From NCBI RefSeq assembly GCF_932526225.1, contig NC_064038.1, positions 7,377,070 through 7,441,069 on the forward strand: a stretch of 64,000 nt of DNA. The letters are read 5' to 3'. Below the pieces are notes generated by a model. The model did no database searches and had not been told where the DNA came from. It saw only the letters and a list, made by a program, of their open reading frames with translations. Both the position numbers and the translations under genes were made by a program. The DNA comes from Nematostella vectensis. Taxonomy: Eukaryota > Cnidaria > Anthozoa > Actiniaria > Edwardsiidae. Position 1 is the stretch's first letter; every line of letters starts with the position of its first letter. Positions 41,966 to 51,668 of the stretch are shown here, piece after piece.

Positions 41966-42263
41966 AACTGCACGGGTAATAGACTGTGCTAGCGTCCCGT
42001 CTTGGCCCGACTGGTGCCAATGTGTGTATGCTAGTGTGCTTCTAAAGTTCACATTTATGTATACATACTCGCAAGGATAGTTTGGCTATCCGACGGAGTT
42101 TTAGACTAGCAAAGGTCGCATGCGTGATCCGCACAATTGGCATCACGCTAGCCCGGTCGCAGCTCTAGATCCCACATGGATCTAAGCTGTGGTTTAAAGC
42201 ACTTCGTTCGAGTCGAAGTCGCCCTGCAGTTTATTTTGCCGATGAAGTTTAACTGAGGCAAAC

Positions 42264-42320
42264 CGGCTATGCCATGCTGACGAGTCCTAATAAGGACGAA
42301 ACAGCTGTCCATGGTTGCCG
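42264..42320 (+). ncRNA. type I hammerhead ribozyme, array copy 6
   Basis: Same sequence as copy 2, displaced by 1420 bp. Predicted cleavage is after 42309. Confidence 0.95.
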
Positions 42321-42618
42321 AACTGCACGGGTAATAGACTGTGCTAGCGTCCCGTCTTGGCCCGACTGGTGCCAATGTGTGTATGCTAGTGTGCTTCTAA
42401 AGTTCACATTTATGTATACATACTCGCAAGGATAGTTTGGCTATCCGACGGAGTTTTAGACTAGCAAAGGTCGCATGCGTGATCCGCACAATTGGCATCA
42501 CGCTAGCCCGGTCGCAGCTCTAGATCCCACATGGATCTAAGCTGTGGTTTAAAGCACTTCGTTCGAGTCGAAGTCGCCCTGCAGTTTATTTTGCCGATGA
42601 AGTTTAACTGAGGCAAAC

Positions 42619-42675
42619 CGGCTATGCCATGCTGACGAGTCCTAATAAGGACGAAACAGCTGTCCATGGTTGCCG
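42619..42675 (+). ncRNA. type I hammerhead ribozyme, array copy 7
   Basis: Same sequence as copy 2, displaced by 1775 bp. Predicted cleavage is after 42664. Only about 80 bases of the unit follow before the target duplication. Confidence 0.95.
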
Positions 42676-42777
42676 AACTGCACGGGTAATAGACTGTGCT
42701 AGCGTCCCGTCTTGGCCCGACTGGTGCCAATGTGTGTATGCTAGTGTGCTTCTAAAGTTCAATATGTAACTTAGAGG

Positions 42778-42852
42778 GATTAATAGCCTCCCTCGCAGGA
42801 GGGGGAAGCGAGGGACGCCTGCCTAAAAACGCCTGCGAGGGAGGCTAATGAA
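42778..42852. mobile_element. short foldback element
   Basis: TAGCCTCCCTCGCAGG is answered by CCTGCGAGGGAGGCTA about 40 bases later. The motif GGGAGGCTAA also occurs twice near 61.73 kb. Confidence 0.6.
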
Positions 42853-43329
42853 TTGACGGACGTAAATAATTATTGTTTAAAAGGCATCCGGTAAATTGAG
42901 ATCGGTTATTCAGATTCAACAGAGCGCACAACGAAAACCCGAGATTAGGGCAGAATCAAGTTTAAGTCAAGACCGCGCAGGGATCCACCCTTCAGGTACC
43001 ATGATCCATTGATACCAGCCTTACAATGCATGATTTGTGTGTTTTATCTAGTATGAGTGCCAAATCAAGTGTAAATTCCATTGCTTGTAAATTTCGTTTT
43101 GCAAATCTGTATCGTTTTTAAAATATGATCGGAATATGCCCGTAATTTAGTTATACTGTAATCATTTATCTATCCCAAAATGTTTTAATCTTGTTTTAAT
43201 GTTAGAAGAAATCCCTGAAGTCGGTTTTACACTCGTTACGCAGCCGGAGTCTACTTCACCCCCCCCCCCCCCCCCTCCCCACGCGTTTCCCTTCCATATC
43301 TTTGTGGTCGTGAAGTTCCATCACAACTT
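42853..43329. other. intergenic DNA, nothing recognised
   Basis: This stretch has a poly-C tract near 43259-43275 and joins the left end of a segment duplicated at 50.1 kb (TTTGTGGTCGTGAAGTTCCA is present in both). Confidence 0.4.
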
Positions 43330-43875
43330 TGTCACGGGTATTCTAAATTTTCAATACCTCTTTCTGGAAGTGTACTCTAAATTTCCAATAAGTCTTTGTG
43401 AACCAATACGGTCTTTGTGAACGGGCATTCTAAATTTTCAATACGTCTTTTGTGAACAGGTATGCTAAATTTCTAATACGTCTTTGTGAACGGGTATTTT
43501 TATTTTCCAATACGTTTTTGTGAACGGGTATTCTAAATTTTCAATACGTCTTTGTGAACGGGTATTCTAAATTTCCATTACGCTCTGTGGACGGGTATTC
43601 TAAATTTCCAGAATACGTCTTTGTGAACGGGTATTTTAATTTTCCAATACGTCTTTCTAGACGGGTATTCTGAATTTCCAATACGTCTTTGTGGACGGGT
43701 ATTCTAAATTTCCAATACGTCTTTGTGGACGGGTATTCTAAATTTCCAATACGTCTTTGTGAACGAGTATTTTAATTCTCCAATACGTCTTTCTAGACGG
43801 GTATTCTGAATTTCCAATACGTCTTTGTGGACGGTTATTCTAAATTTCCAATACGTCTTTGTGGACGGTGTACTG
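43330..43875. repeat. 34-bp minisatellite, about 16 copies
   Basis: A unit containing AATACGTCTTTGTGGACGGG then TATTCTAAATTTCC repeats with small changes. The duplicate region at 50.18-50.27 kb has only about two units, so the array expanded, or shrank, after the duplication. Confidence 0.92.
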
Positions 43876-44439
43876 AAATTGCTGGCTAAACTTCAGACAC
43901 TTGATAGGTGGAATACCCGTCCACTTTTTTGCATTTTCTTGTATTTACTGGCTTTTTCTGTATAGTTGTGAAGTCCGATTGTGGCCCGGGGGGACTCTCC
44001 AGAAAAGTAGACGGGGGTGATCGTCTAATCTTTTAGGGAAAAAGAATTTCGACCAAATGCCATCCCTTAGGGAGTTTTGAAGGATTTTCCGAATTCACTA
44101 TCTCTTGGGGTATAAAATTCGACCAACTGCTATTCCAAAAGGGGTATTTAATGTATTTTTCTTTTAGATTCTGTTATCTCTTAGGGTATAGAATCCGACA
44201 AATTGCTATTCCTAAGGGGATGTTTAACTTTATTTCCGATTCTGCTATCTCTTACAGTTAAAAATTTCTTCGTCCACATCCAATTTGCAAAAAATTTGCA
44301 AAAAAAAATCTCTGAGGGGGAAGGATTTCACGCCCAAAGTGCCTTCCTAAAAGGTTGACGATTTTGCCGACGATCATCCCTGTCTGTTTTTATCGGAGTG
44401 CCTAACCCCCCAACCCCCACCCCCCTACCCGGGCATGCG
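43876..44439. other. intergenic DNA with a degenerate 75-80-bp repeat
   Basis: Segments with TATCTCTTGGGGTATAAAAT, TATCTCTTAGGGTATAGAAT and TATCTCTTACAGTTAAAAAT recur at about 78 bp spacing. No coding signal was found. Confidence 0.5.
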
Positions 44440-44910
44440 AAAGGACTTAGGACAAGGGTTACAATTTTGGATTTAAAAATGCAGTTAATATATTGAGAAA
44501 ATTTATTTAGCGGGGGTTCATAGGCGTAGGCAGGGGGGTGGCCAAGAGGGCCCGCTAGCAGCCAAAAATACAGTAAATGTATGAGACATTCTCTAAACCA
44601 TCACAGGATGGAAAGGCCTTTTTTTAGCCCCCTCCTGTTAATCCCGCTGTGGTTTGACTTTTGAGTCAACGAGTAATTTGATATGAGACTGTGGGCCTGC
44701 GGAACTCTTACTAGCGGATGGAATCTATTGGTCAGGCGCACTAACTTGTCATGTGGGGAACTGAGGCAAGATGGCGGCCTTCAATCCAAAGTCGTTCCTT
44801 CGCAAACTACACAGGACATGTCCTCCGCAGAAGATAGTGTGCAAACGCTGTCGTTATGGATTATAAATCACAAGAGATCAGCCAACGACATCGTTAATTA
44901 AAGTTTGGAT
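44440..44910 (+). pseudogene. decayed duplicate of the RPRD2 promoter and first exon
   Basis: It matches 51424-51810, including GCGAAAGGACTTAGGAC, TATTGGTCAGGCGCACTAAC and the first coding exon from 44771. The exon copy carries a 2-bp insertion (ACTACACAGGACATG against ACTACAGAACATG) and a 4-bp insertion (GTTAATTAAAGTTTGG), and lacks the donor, so it cannot encode the CID domain. A MITE-like segment replaces part of the promoter copy near 44520. Confidence 0.9.
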
Positions 44911-45180
44911 AGATTAGGTTACACCTAATAAATGTACAAGACTCAGTTGAAACTCGATGTTTGCGCAGAACATGTTCTGTCCGAAATGAAGGTATTAAAA
45001 AAAAGCAACAAAAGACAGGGGAGTCCGACAGTAAAGTTAAATGCAGTAAAGTTTTTTTTTTACAAGGTGCGTCAAAAACAACAACAAAAAATAACAAAAG
45101 AACCAAATTATATTCACTGATGGGCTGGTCCAATTTTACAATTTCTATTTTACAGAAACTTCGTCAATATTTGAGTGCCA
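44911..45180. other. intergenic DNA, nothing recognised
   Basis: Lys-rich short open frames on the plus strand result from A-rich sequence. Confidence 0.35.
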
Positions 45181-45929
45181 GTGTGACCGGGTGGTATTTT
45201 GGGTAATTTTAGATTTTGCTAAGATTTTAAGGAAGTGATTTTTGGATTGCGATTATAATTGTTTTACGTATTTTACGGATTGTTTCTCAAACGTGATTCT
45301 AATTCGATCCGTACACGTTTAGGAATTTACTTTCAACATGTTTCAAATTCCTTTAGATTAGTATCAATAGCTTGATAGTGATAATTGACTTAAGTTTAGC
45401 GTCCTTTTACCATTTCCCAGGAAGATTAGTTTCTAAATTTGACAGGTCAATGGACGCTGAGTAATTTGAACGGTAGTAAATGTTAGCGTCCCTAGAAAAA
45501 TGCGCGTCCAAAAGCGAGTATAAAAGCGGCTGTTTTTACAGTATCTGTTAGTTTTTTTTTAGTTTAGTACCGTTGAGCAAAGGAGACGCATTGCTTGCGC
45601 GGCGTGATGCGGGAGCGAGAAATGCAGTTGCTCAGGGAAGACAGTCAGCAGAGATAAGCTATAAGCTTAGAGCGCTGTCCGTACGGGCCTGTCATGCCAG
45701 TTGTGTTCAGTTTGATTTACCGGTTGTAAGTACTTTGTTTTTAAAACTAGCCTTTGGCTTAGGTCAACTTTTCTCCGGATTTGACTATGTTTGTTATCAC
45801 TTAAAATTTATTATTTAATTTGTTAATAAATACTTATAAGTCCATGCCTTGCATCATGTATTCGTTTTCACGTTGCCTTTCGCTCGATCGTTTTCGTTTC
45901 ATTCCATTTATTTTTGCCTACTTTTTGGC
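45181..45929 (+). mobile_element. probable solo LTR of a retrotransposon
   Basis: It starts TGTGACCGGGTGG. It has a TATA box (GTATAAAAGCGG, 45519-45525), a transcribed-looking GC-richer part and AATAAA at 45825-45830. It is followed at 45930 by TGGTGTCAGAACC, which has the form of a tRNA primer-binding site. No gag or pol coding follows. The 3' end does not read CA and no second LTR or target duplication was found, so the boundaries are uncertain. Confidence 0.4.
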
Positions 45930-46182
45930 TGGTGTCAGAACCTGATAGTTTTGCTTTCAGTATTGCATTTGTTTCTACATTTTTCGTAACCGCACGGTAA
46001 ATGTCAAGTTCCGACGGTTTCACCAGTAAGTTCGTTAATCTTAAGTTTTTTTTTGGAGGTTCCCTCGGATTAGAGGTCCTTTTTTACATTTTTCAGACAA
46101 AGACGAACACTTCAAGGCTCCATATCGGATCCTGAATGGAATTGGTTTGTTTTTTCCCTTTACTGACATTTTGAATGCCTGT

Positions 46183-47322
46183 TTAGAAGGGGTAGCGATC
46201 CTTGAAATTTCCGAAGTCTCGCAAAATATTTGCAAAGTCTCGGAATCTCGGCGTTTTTTACGCAAGTCTCGAAGTCTCGTTTTTTTTTTCTTTGTTTTTT
46301 TTTTTTTTCCTTTAAATTTTAACTCGGAGCCTCGGTTTTTTTCTACCACGGTCTCGGAGTCTCGGACTTTTAAACGCAATCTAGTCTGTGTTAAGGTAAT
46401 TCCCTTGCATTGCGCACCCCTTCTGCGCATAGTGGCGCGCGCTGTTTGTTCGAATTTTCCGGTATTAAGTGCGCGCGCGCCACAGTTGTACAAGAAAACA
46501 CAGCAAAAGGCGCACGTTTTTTACGCTTTGACAGAAAAACGAAGTCGGTTACCCCCATTTTTTATTTGCTCAAATAGTTAAATATATACGGAAAAATGAT
46601 TTACTGAAAGAAGAAAAAAAGTTGGGTTGTAGGAGTTTTGTTATTTCTTTTAAAAGCCGTAAAAATACTTCAAAATGGCGCTTTTTACCGTACGAATATT
46701 GGCGAAAACAATGTCTTTTAGTGCGATCTCTTAAAATGTGATTTGTTTTGAGCATTAACTACTACGGGTTATTGTTTAGGAGATCGGATTTTGGCAGCTC
46801 GACAAACAGAACTTAATTTTCTAAAGACTATAGGCACTCTTTTTGAAAACTAAGAGTTGGTATTTTTCCTTGCGCGATCAGTAAAACGCGTCAACTCTAC
46901 GCCCCTCTGTTGTGAAAACGAGGTCGGTACCCCCATTTTATTATTACATTTTTTGAAAGCCCTTAACTTCAATATTGTTTATGCCAAGTTTAAAAAAATT
47001 CTGGGATGTAGAACTATTTCAAGGGAATTACCTTAAACGCGATCTGTTTTATGTTGTTACTATGCTACGGGTTTCCCCTTCTTTTTCGAGTCTTGAGCCT
47101 TTCCGCTTCTAAACAGAGCTACTGTAGCAAGATTGTATTGTAACTCTCCTTTTTTTTCCCGACTGATGTTTATGACATACCTCCAGCAAGTTATCCGAAA
47201 ACAAGCTCGGAAAAGCTCGGGCTCGGATTCGGAAACTTGACAAAGTCTCGGGCTCTCTGATTCTGAAACGCGGGTCTAGGCGCCTCGGCAAGTCTCGGAT
47301 TTACCTTTCGCTACCCTTTTTA
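46183..47322. mobile_element. possible composite element, TIR-like GGGTAGCGA ends
   Basis: TTAGAAGGGGTAGCGA at the left and the inverse TCGCTACCCTTTTTAG at the right bracket sequence rich in GTCTCGG motifs, with another element (46391-47036) nested inside. The ends are imperfect. Confidence 0.4.
46391..47036. mobile_element. 646-bp MITE with TTAA target duplication
   Basis: TTAAGGTAATTCCCTTG at the left and CAAGGGAATTACCTTAA at the right give a perfect 13-bp TIR (GGTAATTCCCTTG) with TTAA on each side. Inside, CGAAGTCGGTTACCCCCATT and CGAGGTCGGTACCCCCATT form a direct repeat about 378 bp apart. No transposase is present; piggyBac-type mobilisation is inferred from TTAA. Confidence 0.85.
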
Positions 47323-47563
47323 GAATGAAGCGAGTTGAAAAGCTTGTCACGCTATCTCATTTTAACGGATCGTGTTACAACAGAGTCGGCCGCAATGTGT
47401 TCTACTTTATATCATTGGCGGTTGATGCGGACAAGCATCAAGCAGAAGAGCAAACATGGATTATAATTTTCATTGATTGTTATTCAAAGGTTGACAAGTG
47501 CTTGCAAGACTTGCCTCAAAAGATCGTAATAGATTTACATCTTTTAAAGTCGTCGATGTAAAC
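47037..47563. other. upstream region of the LicD-family gene
   Basis: It includes the end of the GTCTCGG-rich element and about 240 bp before the start codon. An overlapping upstream open frame (47325-47561) has no motif. The promoter is not identifiable. Confidence 0.4.
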
Positions 47564-49258
47564 ATGGCTGCAAGACTTATAAGGCAAATGTTCTTTGGTG
47601 TAATATTATTAACTTTAGTGTATGTGATAATTTTATACCACAAACCCAATTGGACAATAACAAGAGTTTTCCCCCGACCCAGTGAAGCAAAAAGGACGGT
47701 CTCAAACAGGACAGAATTTGTTTTTTTACGCAGTACTGGCTCAAGCAGAGGTGAAGTGTTGAAGTCACGATGGCGGAGGTTCTACAACGATACTGGTTGC
47801 TTCGATAATGAAATGCGAGCTCAATTAACAGAGTTATTGAACTATTGGAACAAATTCACAAAAAACAACAATATCTCATACGCCATAATGTGGGGTTCAC
47901 TCCTAGGTTTATTACGAACGAACGATATAATGGCCTGGGACTATGACATAGATGTGATTGTTAGTTTAAAGGACTTGGTAAAGCTCAGGAAATTGGCCGA
48001 GGCGGAGGGTTCTTTCGACTATAACGATGGGAATATTCATTTGGCTGTCATGGCTGAACCAGAAAAGAGCTTCAACACGTCCGCGGAGAAACGTGCGCGG
48101 CTTTCTTGTCGTGGCGAGGTAATCATGGTAATTATTCATTGATAACAACCTCGTGTATTCAACTTTCAGTTTGCTTTATCATCACCTGCCCATCATCGGC
48201 TGTCATACTCCTGTCAAGAGACTAAGGAGACCCGTAGACTTTTTTTTAATTTAAAATCTATAACAAACATTTCTTTGTTGATTACCAATGAATACATCTT
48301 GAGCTTAAGCAGACCCGTAGGCAGGGGAGTGAGGACACTTCCATGACGCTTATTTTGTTGTTGTTTATATGAATTGTTTTCTAATCTAAAATCTATAACA
48401 AGCGTGTTCCATTATATTGACTACATATTTATATGGACTTTTAATGGGAGCCCAAAAACACACGTCCAGCCTAAAACCACTCGATGTGCCTGGTAAGTTG
48501 TTTTTCAGGACTGCACTGGATTTAATTTAATAATTATTTTCTTCATTTTACCTTAAAGGCCGGCTTGAAAAAAAAAACTTGATTTGTTCGCATTGCGACA
48601 ATGAGCAGAAAAACAGTAACTTCTCCGCTACATTATGAATTGGTTTGTCTTTTGGATGTTAAAAGGGGACCCAGTAGTAATAATTGGGGTACTCCATGTA
48701 GTGTTAATTTTCCCTGTTGCTGCCCCGGGCCTCTTTCTTTGTTGTGTTTCCAGTTTAGGGGCCTTCTTTAAGAAGTTACAGTAATATACACAGAAGAAGA
48801 GTAGTAAGTCCACTAGGGACCAGACTAAACAAGTGACCATTACCTCAAAAATAGTGCTAACTTACTAACAAGATGCTCATAGGAAGGGAGTGCGCGAGTT
48901 CTTACCTTTTCTGTCATTATAGGCGGTGGACAAGGTGATGGATCCGTGCTCGTTTGTCGATCCATTAGCGCGACTTTTGCTCAAATGGTTCTTCATCGAT
49001 ATTTACACCTATGTGGAAGTCGGTGATAAACTCTTCGCTCTTCCTGAGGGAAAGCGTTTTGTCATGAACAAGGCTGATATGTTCCCCCTTCAGCGCTGCC
49101 ACTACATGGGTTTGGAATGCCTGTGTCCGCGCAACCCGGAGAGACTGCTTGAGGACTGGTATGGACCTGGTTGTGTTGATGCTAATGAGTTTAAGTGCAG
49201 AGACGGAGTGTGGCAAAATCAGGAAGGCGAACGGCCGAAGAAAGACTGGAGGTTGTGA
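47564..49258 (+). CDS. LicD / fukutin-family type II membrane protein (putative phosphotransferase)
   Basis: Two exons, 47564-48118 and 48923-49258, join in phase 0 (GAG|GTAATC, ATTATAG|GCGGTG) to give about 296 residues. An N-terminal anchor lies at about residues 9-25 (MFFGVILLTLVYVIILYH), as in Golgi type II enzymes. The core reads IMWGSLLGLLRTNDIMAWDY then DIDVIVS at about residues 108-133, the LicD/fukutin nucleotidyltransferase-fold motif with a D-x-D triad. Exon 2 ends with FPLQRCHYMG, CPRNPERLLEDWYG and a short tail, typical for the family. Members transfer phosphocholine or ribitol-phosphate units to glycans; the actual substrate here is unknown. The ATG at 47564 was chosen because it places the anchor at the N-terminus; a longer in-frame start at 47498 exists. 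Confidence 0.85.
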
Positions 49259-49551
49259 CGTAGATGGGACCCAGGGCACCGCGGGCTCACGCCTTCCCGA
49301 TGTTCTCTTGCAACAACAATTATACATTTTGTCTGTTACTTACACGATCCCTACCGAAAATAAATAGATTATTGTTAGAGCACTTCGTAGCTAGGGGTGG
49401 TTGCTAAAAAATGGGCTTTTTATTAAAAATATTCCCTTTCCAGGGATGGGGAGCGTGGGTTTCAAGGGGTTTTACTTCAAGGAGTCGTTAACATACCACT
49501 TCAAACCCGTTTTGGCAATTTTGTCCTCTGCTCGATGTTTATTTCGCAATA
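49259..49551. other. LicD gene 3' UTR and intergenic DNA
   Basis: AATAAA at 49360-49365 is the likely polyadenylation signal of the LicD-family gene. Nothing else is seen. Confidence 0.5.
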
Positions 49552-49722
49552 GGCCATTCCAGCTATAAGCATGCGCGCGCACTCACCATGGAAACTTACC
49601 TAAACTACCTGCATGCAGCGCGCGCTTCGTTTGGTGCAAGCTTAAAAATGCGCGCGCTGCATTCTGGTAGTTGTGGTAAGTTTCTATGGTAATGCGTGCC
49701 CAAAATTATAGCTGGAATGGCC
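49552..49722. mobile_element. 171-bp MITE with GGCCATTCCAGCTATAA ends
   Basis: GGCCATTCCAGCTATAAG is answered by TTATAGCTGGAATGGCC. Pairing continues through GGAAACTTACC/GGTAAGTTTC and GCGCGCGC, so the whole element is a hairpin. Confidence 0.85.
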
Positions 49723-50288
49723 TTTTGACGGGCTTTTTTTTAATTCTCTCTGGGATATAGATGTGTCATTGTCTCTTATTGCTTGCTCGATAATTATAGG
49801 GATTCGTTACTGATCAGTGTTATTAGAGAGCTTAAGCAAGTCAACACGAACGGCATCAAAAACGGCATCAAAAACGGCATCAAAAACGGCCGTGACAGGA
49901 AATCTAGAACGGCATTTTCCCTATTTTTACGTTCTACGCGCGCGGTCACGGACGTCAACGCCGTTTTTCCAACAATTCGTCAGAGCGCGCGCCGTTTTTG
50001 ATGGTCACCCATCACAAAATGTCACGGCGGATTAACGTTCTTGTAATACTCGCTACTAGAGAAAAAACAGGAAATAACAGAAGAATGCGATTTTCCTCTC
50101 GCCGCAACACCCCCCACTCTCACTTGTTTCCCTTCAGTCTTTGTGGTCGTGAAGTTCCATCACATCTTTATCTTGGTGGACGGGTACTTTGGAGTTGGGC
50201 AGCACGTTTTTGTGGAGGGTTATTCTAAATTACCAATACGTCTTTGTGGAGGGTTATTCTGAAGTTGATGGCTAAACATCAGGGGTCA
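49723..50288. other. intergenic DNA, right partner of the 43.2-kb duplication
   Basis: A small 12-bp repeat (AACGGCATCAAA, four copies) lies at 49850-49890. From about 50100 the sequence matches 43.24 kb (TTTGTGGTCGTGAAGTTCCA) with two units of the 34-bp repeat. Confidence 0.6.
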
Positions 50289-50460
50289 GTGAGGTAGCAG
50301 GCCTAGATATATTAGGGGGGGAGGCACCATACAGAAAAATTAAGAAAATATTGGAGGGCACAGCCACGCCCTTACTGGTCATTTCCTTTCTTATAGTGTT
50401 TGAAAATATTGGGGGTGGGAGCACACGCCCCCAGTGCCCCACCCTCTGCTACGGCCCTGG
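50289..50460. mobile_element. MITE, GGGCCGTAGCAG family
   Basis: It contains AAGAAAATATTGGAGGGCAC, CCACGCCCTTACTGGTCATT and the terminus CTGCTACGGCCCT, as in the element at 375-539 in inverse orientation. Confidence 0.7.
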
Positions 50461-51136
50461 GGGTTCCTGAAAGGCCGATTAAACCCTAGTTCAGCCCCTA
50501 ATCCCAGGTTAATAGTCGCTAATCGTAGGTTAGCTAACCTATGGGTAACTCAACGTTCCCGAAGGCAAGTAATCCCCCGATTTACTAACCCTGGATTAAG
50601 CGAGTGAAAAACTGATTGACAAGTAAAATTCCTTGAAATTCACACAGGAAATCCAGTAGATTAATAGAGAGCAACTAAAATTTACCTTTGGTGTTTTATT
50701 TTCGCAGAGAAGTCCCAAAACACCTCTATATAGCCTATAGTAGTAGAAGTATATTACCTCCATTTCAATGTCAAAATATCAATTGCATGATTTGACTTGG
50801 TGGTGACAAGCGAGACAGATTCATTTCGAGTATAAATTTGATGTAACTTTCTGTCTGTCCCAGCACAATTTTCGAGTCAGCATCAAAACGAATGTCGCAT
50901 AACAAAGCGAAATGTTAGGATATTTTATCGCTAATTTTTGTGCAGCGTCTTTTTTGTCGGCAACTTCATTTTATAAAACTTTAGTTCTAATACAAAGTTT
51001 GGGGGGCCTGTCCTCGCGAGCAGGGTTAGATTTTACTTAACTAACTTAGAGTTAGCGCTAGCCAGTGTTTCGGGAACAGAACTAATCCGGGGGGGGGGGG
51101 GGGGGGGTAAAAAAACAGCTTTTCAGGAACCGGCCC
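50461..51136. mobile_element. possible TIR element with GGTTCCTGAAA ends
   Basis: GGGGGTTCCTGAAAGGCC at the left and GCTTTTCAGGAACCGGCCCC at the right are inverse matches. The interior contains several TTAGCTAACC-like motifs and a 20-bp G-run near 51090. The ends overlap the neighbouring MITE, so the boundaries are uncertain. Confidence 0.45.
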
Positions 51137-51231
51137 CAGGTTCATTTCCCCCCATTAGTGTCCACCTTCACACGGAAAAAGTTAAAAATGCCAAACAAAT
51201 GACGTTTTTGTAACCTCTCCCTCACTACTTC

Positions 51232-51412
51232 AAGGGCGGATCCAGGAGCTCCAAAAAGGGGGGGGGGGGGGGCGAAGCAAGAGTTTGAAGAAAGGGGGGC
51301 CGGATTCAATGTTCGTCCTTGTATTTCCTTATATTTTTTGTTATTCTAAAGACAAATATCTGAAAATAGGGGGACCATGGTCCGCTCGGCCCATGCCCCT
51401 AAATCCGTCCTT
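51232..51412. mobile_element. MITE, GGGCGGATCCAGG family
   Basis: AAGGGCGGATCCAGGAGCTC at the left and AAATCCGTCCTT at the right are terminal inverted repeats. A G-run and TTTCCTTATATTTTTTGTTA lie inside. It resembles the copies at 31.0 and 62.1 kb. Confidence 0.75.
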
Positions 51413-51668
51413 GTACATCCCCGCGAAAGGACTTAGGACGTGGGTTAGAATTTGGGGTATAAAAATGCAGGTAATACATTTGAAAAATCCAAGGGAAATA
51501 AACTTTAAAAGTTTTTTTTATATATATTCAGAGATGGGTTGACTTTTGAGTCAATCAGTCAATGAGTAGTTTAATTTGATATGCGCCTGCAGGCCTGCGG
51601 AAAGTTTACCAGCGGACGGAGCCTATTGGTCAGGCGCACTAACTTGTCATGTGCGGAGCTGAGGCAAG
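51413..51668 (+). promoter_or_regulatory. RPRD2 promoter-proximal region
   Basis: The 250 bp before the RPRD2 start is the part copied at 44.44-44.77 kb. CCTATTGGTCAGGCG (ATTGG, inverse CCAAT) lies about 45 bp before the ATG, and the context AAGATGGCGGCC is of the YY1/Kozak type common at animal start sites. The promoter role is inferred. Confidence 0.5.

Larger units (their letters stand above)
40361..42769 (+). mobile_element. hammerhead-ribozyme tandem array (retrozyme / Penelope-like architecture)
   Basis: Seven tandem 355-bp units, identical or nearly so wherever compared, run from about 40488 to 42757. They are preceded by an inverted partial copy (40373-40487). The whole is bounded by TTCAATATGTAA at 40361-40372 and 42758-42769, a target-site duplication of 9-12 bp (exact limit ambiguous because element ends share bases). 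Each unit holds one type I hammerhead. No reverse transcriptase is encoded. Type I hammerheads in tandem repeats are known from metazoan retrozymes and Penelope-like elements; their transcripts self-cleave to unit-length RNA that is circularised. The 75-codon minus-strand ORF in each unit shows no protein motif and is probably incidental. Confidence 0.93.

Noticed and set aside
40728..42730. Six identical 75-codon minus-strand ORFs in the hammerhead units
   Set aside because: They are antisense to the ribozyme, contain no domain, and are identical only because the units are; the solo copy does not preserve the frame.
46041..46581. Overlapping ORFs on both strands rich in Phe/Ser or Lys/Arg
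   Set aside because: They lie across a GTCTCGG-rich non-autonomous element and a poly-T tract; no motif or splice structure supports them.
49149..49367. 72-codon plus-strand ORF overlapping the LicD second exon
   Set aside because: It is in a different frame from the LicD-family coding sequence, which has clear family motifs.
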